Below are positions 62,524 through 64,000 of a stretch of 64,000 nucleotides of DNA, in pieces. Origin of the DNA: Aquificaceae bacterium. Lineage in GTDB: Bacteria; Aquificota; Aquificia; Aquificales; Aquificaceae. Each line of letters begins with the position of its first letter. The stretch's first letter is position 1. The notes under the pieces are model-generated. The model did no database searches. It had not been told where the DNA came from and saw only the letters and a list, made by a program, of their open reading frames with translations. Where the stretch lies: positions 149,588-213,587 of the forward strand of contig JALWVU010000073.1 of assembly GCA_027079305.1 (NCBI GenBank), read 5' to 3'. The position numbers and the translations under genes were made by a program.

Positions 62524-63576
62524 ATGCTGGAAAGCTCCGAGAAGGTCCTCTCAAGGAAGCTAATCTTTAACCCCGAGGGGGAAAGGGACGCGGCCAACAG
62601 GAAAGTCATAAAGGGAAACCCCACCAACATAATAGAGCTGAACAACATCAAATACGGATGGGCCTTCGACCTCTACAAGACGATGGGCTTTTCCAACTTC
62701 TGGATACCCGAAGAGATACCCATGATGGAGGACAGGAAGCAGTACGAGAGAGTTCTGTCCGACTACGAGAGGAGGGCCTACGAGCTGGTCCTTTCGTTCC
62801 TCATAGCCCTCGACTCCTTCCAGGTTGACATGCTAAAGGACTTCGCCCGTATGGTAACCGCTCCTGAGATAGAGATGGCCCTCACCGCTCAGGAATTTCA
62901 GGAGTCCGTGCACGCTTATTCCTATCAGTTCATCTTGGAGTCGGTGGTCGATCCCATAAAGGCGGATGAGATCTACAACTACTGGAGGGAGGACGAAAGG
63001 CTGAAGGAGAGGAACGAGGTGGTTGCGGAGGTCTACAACGAGTTCATAAGGAAACCCACCGAGGAGAACTTCGTAAAGGCGGTCGTTGGCAATTACATAC
63101 TCGAGTCAATCTACTTCTACTCGGGCTTTGCCTTCTTCTACACCCTCGGAAGGCAGGGCAAGATGACCAACACAGTCCAGCAGATCAAATACATAAACAG
63201 AGACGAGCTCACACACGTGACCCTCTTCAGGAACATGATCCTCTCCCTTCAGAAGGAGAACCCGGAGCTCTTCACACCCGAGATAAAGAGCTGGATAAGG
63301 GAATACTTCAAATACGCTGTGGATCAGGAGATAAAGTGGGGCCAATACGTCACTCAGGACCAGATCCTCGGTATCAACAACCAGCTGATAGACAGATACA
63401 TAAAGTATCTGGGGAACCTGAGGATAACCCAGATAGGCATGGAGCCCCTCTACCCCGAGATAACGGAGAACCCCATGAAGTGGATAGATGACTTCAGGAA
63501 GATAAACAACACCAAGACCGACTTCTTCCAGAGGAAACCCCAGACCTACGCGAAGGCGAACGAGCTGAAGTGGTAA
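62524..63576 (+). CDS. nrdB: ribonucleoside-diphosphate reductase beta subunit
   Basis: 350 residues. The diiron ligands are visible: Asp in IALDSFQVDML near residue 98, Glu and His in TAQEFQESVHAYSYQ near 125, and the later RDELTHVTLF. The radical Tyr is conserved four residues after that His (HAYSY). NrdB makes the tyrosyl radical passed to NrdA. GGAGGAGG precedes the ATG, and it lies 53 nt after nrdA in the same operon. No intein here. Confidence 0.96.
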   Translation: MLESSEKVLSRKLIFNPEGERDAANRKVIKGNPTNIIELNNIKYGWAFDLYKTMGFSNFWIPEEIPMMEDRKQYERVLSDYERRAYELVLSFLIALDSFQVDMLKDFARMVTAPEIEMALTAQEFQESVHAYSYQFILESVVDPIKADEIYNYWREDERLKERNEVVAEVYNEFIRKPTEENFVKAVVGNYILESIYFYSGFAFFYTLGRQGKMTNTVQQIKYINRDELTHVTLFRNMILSLQKENPELFTPEIKSWIREYFKYAVDQEIKWGQYVTQDQILGINNQLIDRYIKYLGNLRITQIGMEPLYPEITENPMKWIDDFRKINNTKTDFFQRKPQTYAKANELKW

Positions 63577-63588
63577 AATTCTCTCCCT

Positions 63589-64000
63589 ATGGAAAAGCTC
63601 GACCTGCTTATAAGGTCCGCCTTACTGCCCGGCAGAGGTGAGCTGGATATAGGTATAAAAGGCGGGAAGATCGTAAAGATAGAAAAAGACATAGAAGCGG
63701 AAGCGGACAGCGTTATCCACGCCAAGGGAAAGCTCGCCCTCCCCTCCTTCGCCAACATGCACACCCACGTTCCCATGTCCCTGCTCAGAGGCATAGGAGC
63801 GGATCTTCCCCTGATGGACTGGCTTCAGAAGGTAATATGGCCCTTGGAGGGTGAGTTCGTCTCCCCGGAGTTCGTGAGGGCAGGGGCTCAGCTGGGGATC
63901 CTGGAGATGATAAAGAGCGGGACCACCCTCTTCATGGACATGTACTTCTTCGAGGAGGAGGTGGGGGAGGTGGCGAGAGAGGCGGGGATAAGGGCAGGCC
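63589..64000 (+). CDS. amidohydrolase, MTA/SAH or aminodeoxyfutalosine deaminase-like (partial)
   Basis: The first 137 codons; the gene continues past the window. The MtaD/SsnA amidohydrolase pattern is clear: LLIRSALLPGRGELDIGIKGGKI, then LALPSFANMHTHVPMSLLRGIGADLPLMDWL with the metal-binding HTH pair, and MIKSGTTLFMDMYF. This family deaminates methylthioadenosine, S-adenosylhomocysteine and, in some bacteria with the futalosine pathway, aminodeoxyfutalosine. With mqnE in the window but no mqnB seen, the last role is attractive but unproved. TAAAAT overlaps the nrdB stop, 9 nt before the ATG. Confidence 0.75.
   Translation, partial: MEKLDLLIRSALLPGRGELDIGIKGGKIVKIEKDIEAEADSVIHAKGKLALPSFANMHTHVPMSLLRGIGADLPLMDWLQKVIWPLEGEFVSPEFVRAGAQLGILEMIKSGTTLFMDMYFFEEEVGEVAREAGIRAG

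Overview
The window looks like chromosomal DNA from a thermophilic, chemolithoautotrophic bacterium, most likely of the Aquificota. This rests on several things: a SecA of about 985 residues with two long insertions; a MutL of only 429 residues; split ATP synthase b and b' genes; futalosine-pathway menaquinone genes; a class I ribonucleotide reductase large subunit carrying an intein (one is known in Aquifex); Lys/Glu/Arg-rich proteins; arginine encoded mostly by AGG/AGA and isoleucine often by ATA; and extreme compactness. GC is roughly one half by eye. The species cannot be fixed from the sequence alone. No rRNA, CRISPR array, insertion sequence or prophage was seen.

Region by region. 0-9.7 kb: the end of pdxJ, then galU, convergent with a BamA-type outer-membrane assembly protein, then purB. 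Next comes a minus-strand run of pgsA, a DnaC-type helicase loader, tldE/pmbA, a two-TM membrane protein and a tandem pseudo-receiver protein. 9.7-23 kb: two small membrane proteins, a 52-residue basic ORF, tRNA-Ala and tRNA-Lys running into a SPOUT methyltransferase gene, and mraY. A long minus-strand block follows: a YdjM/DUF2227-like protein, recJ, a second CDP-alcohol phosphatidyltransferase, cmk, pilT, recA, gatC, mutL, a permease, yebC, mqnE and yicC, ending at tRNA-Ser. 23-40 kb: a CoA-binding protein, cheB/cheR, secA, purU, a UbiA-type prenyltransferase (probably MqnP), a YbjN-SHOCT protein, fmt, panC, recO, a DGK/SEC59-type kinase, a PilZ protein, murF, surE, a TPR protein, frr, tpx, a Uma2 nuclease and gcvPB.

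40-48 kb: a GT39/ArnT-like transferase of lower GC; the ATP synthase stalk operon (b', b, delta) followed by ndk; a CopD-like protein, a cupin and a heme-copper-oxidase-like membrane protein. Then a compact redox set: a lipoyl-carrier protein with a C-terminal CxxC, a thioredoxin-fold protein, a 2Fe-2S ferredoxin, holA and sdhB/frdB. 48-59 kb: a flagellar operon (fliG, fliH, fliI, flgD, flgE, fliL, fliO, fliP, fliQ, fliR, flhB) interrupted between fliI and flgD by a divergent AbrB-antitoxin/PIN-toxin cassette with a palindromic operator candidate. 59-64 kb: intein-containing nrdA, nrdB and the start of an amidohydrolase that could supply the deaminase step of the futalosine pathway.

The most striking window-wide signal is that about eighteen transcription-unit starts have a TAnnnT -10 hexamer only 6-11 nt before the start codon and usually no Shine-Dalgarno sequence, while genes inside operons commonly have strong GGAGG sites. 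This points to widespread leaderless transcription. Other candidates for undescribed biology are the lipoyl/thioredoxin/ferredoxin set, the tandem pseudo-receiver/membrane pair and the toxin-antitoxin cassette inside the flagellar operon.
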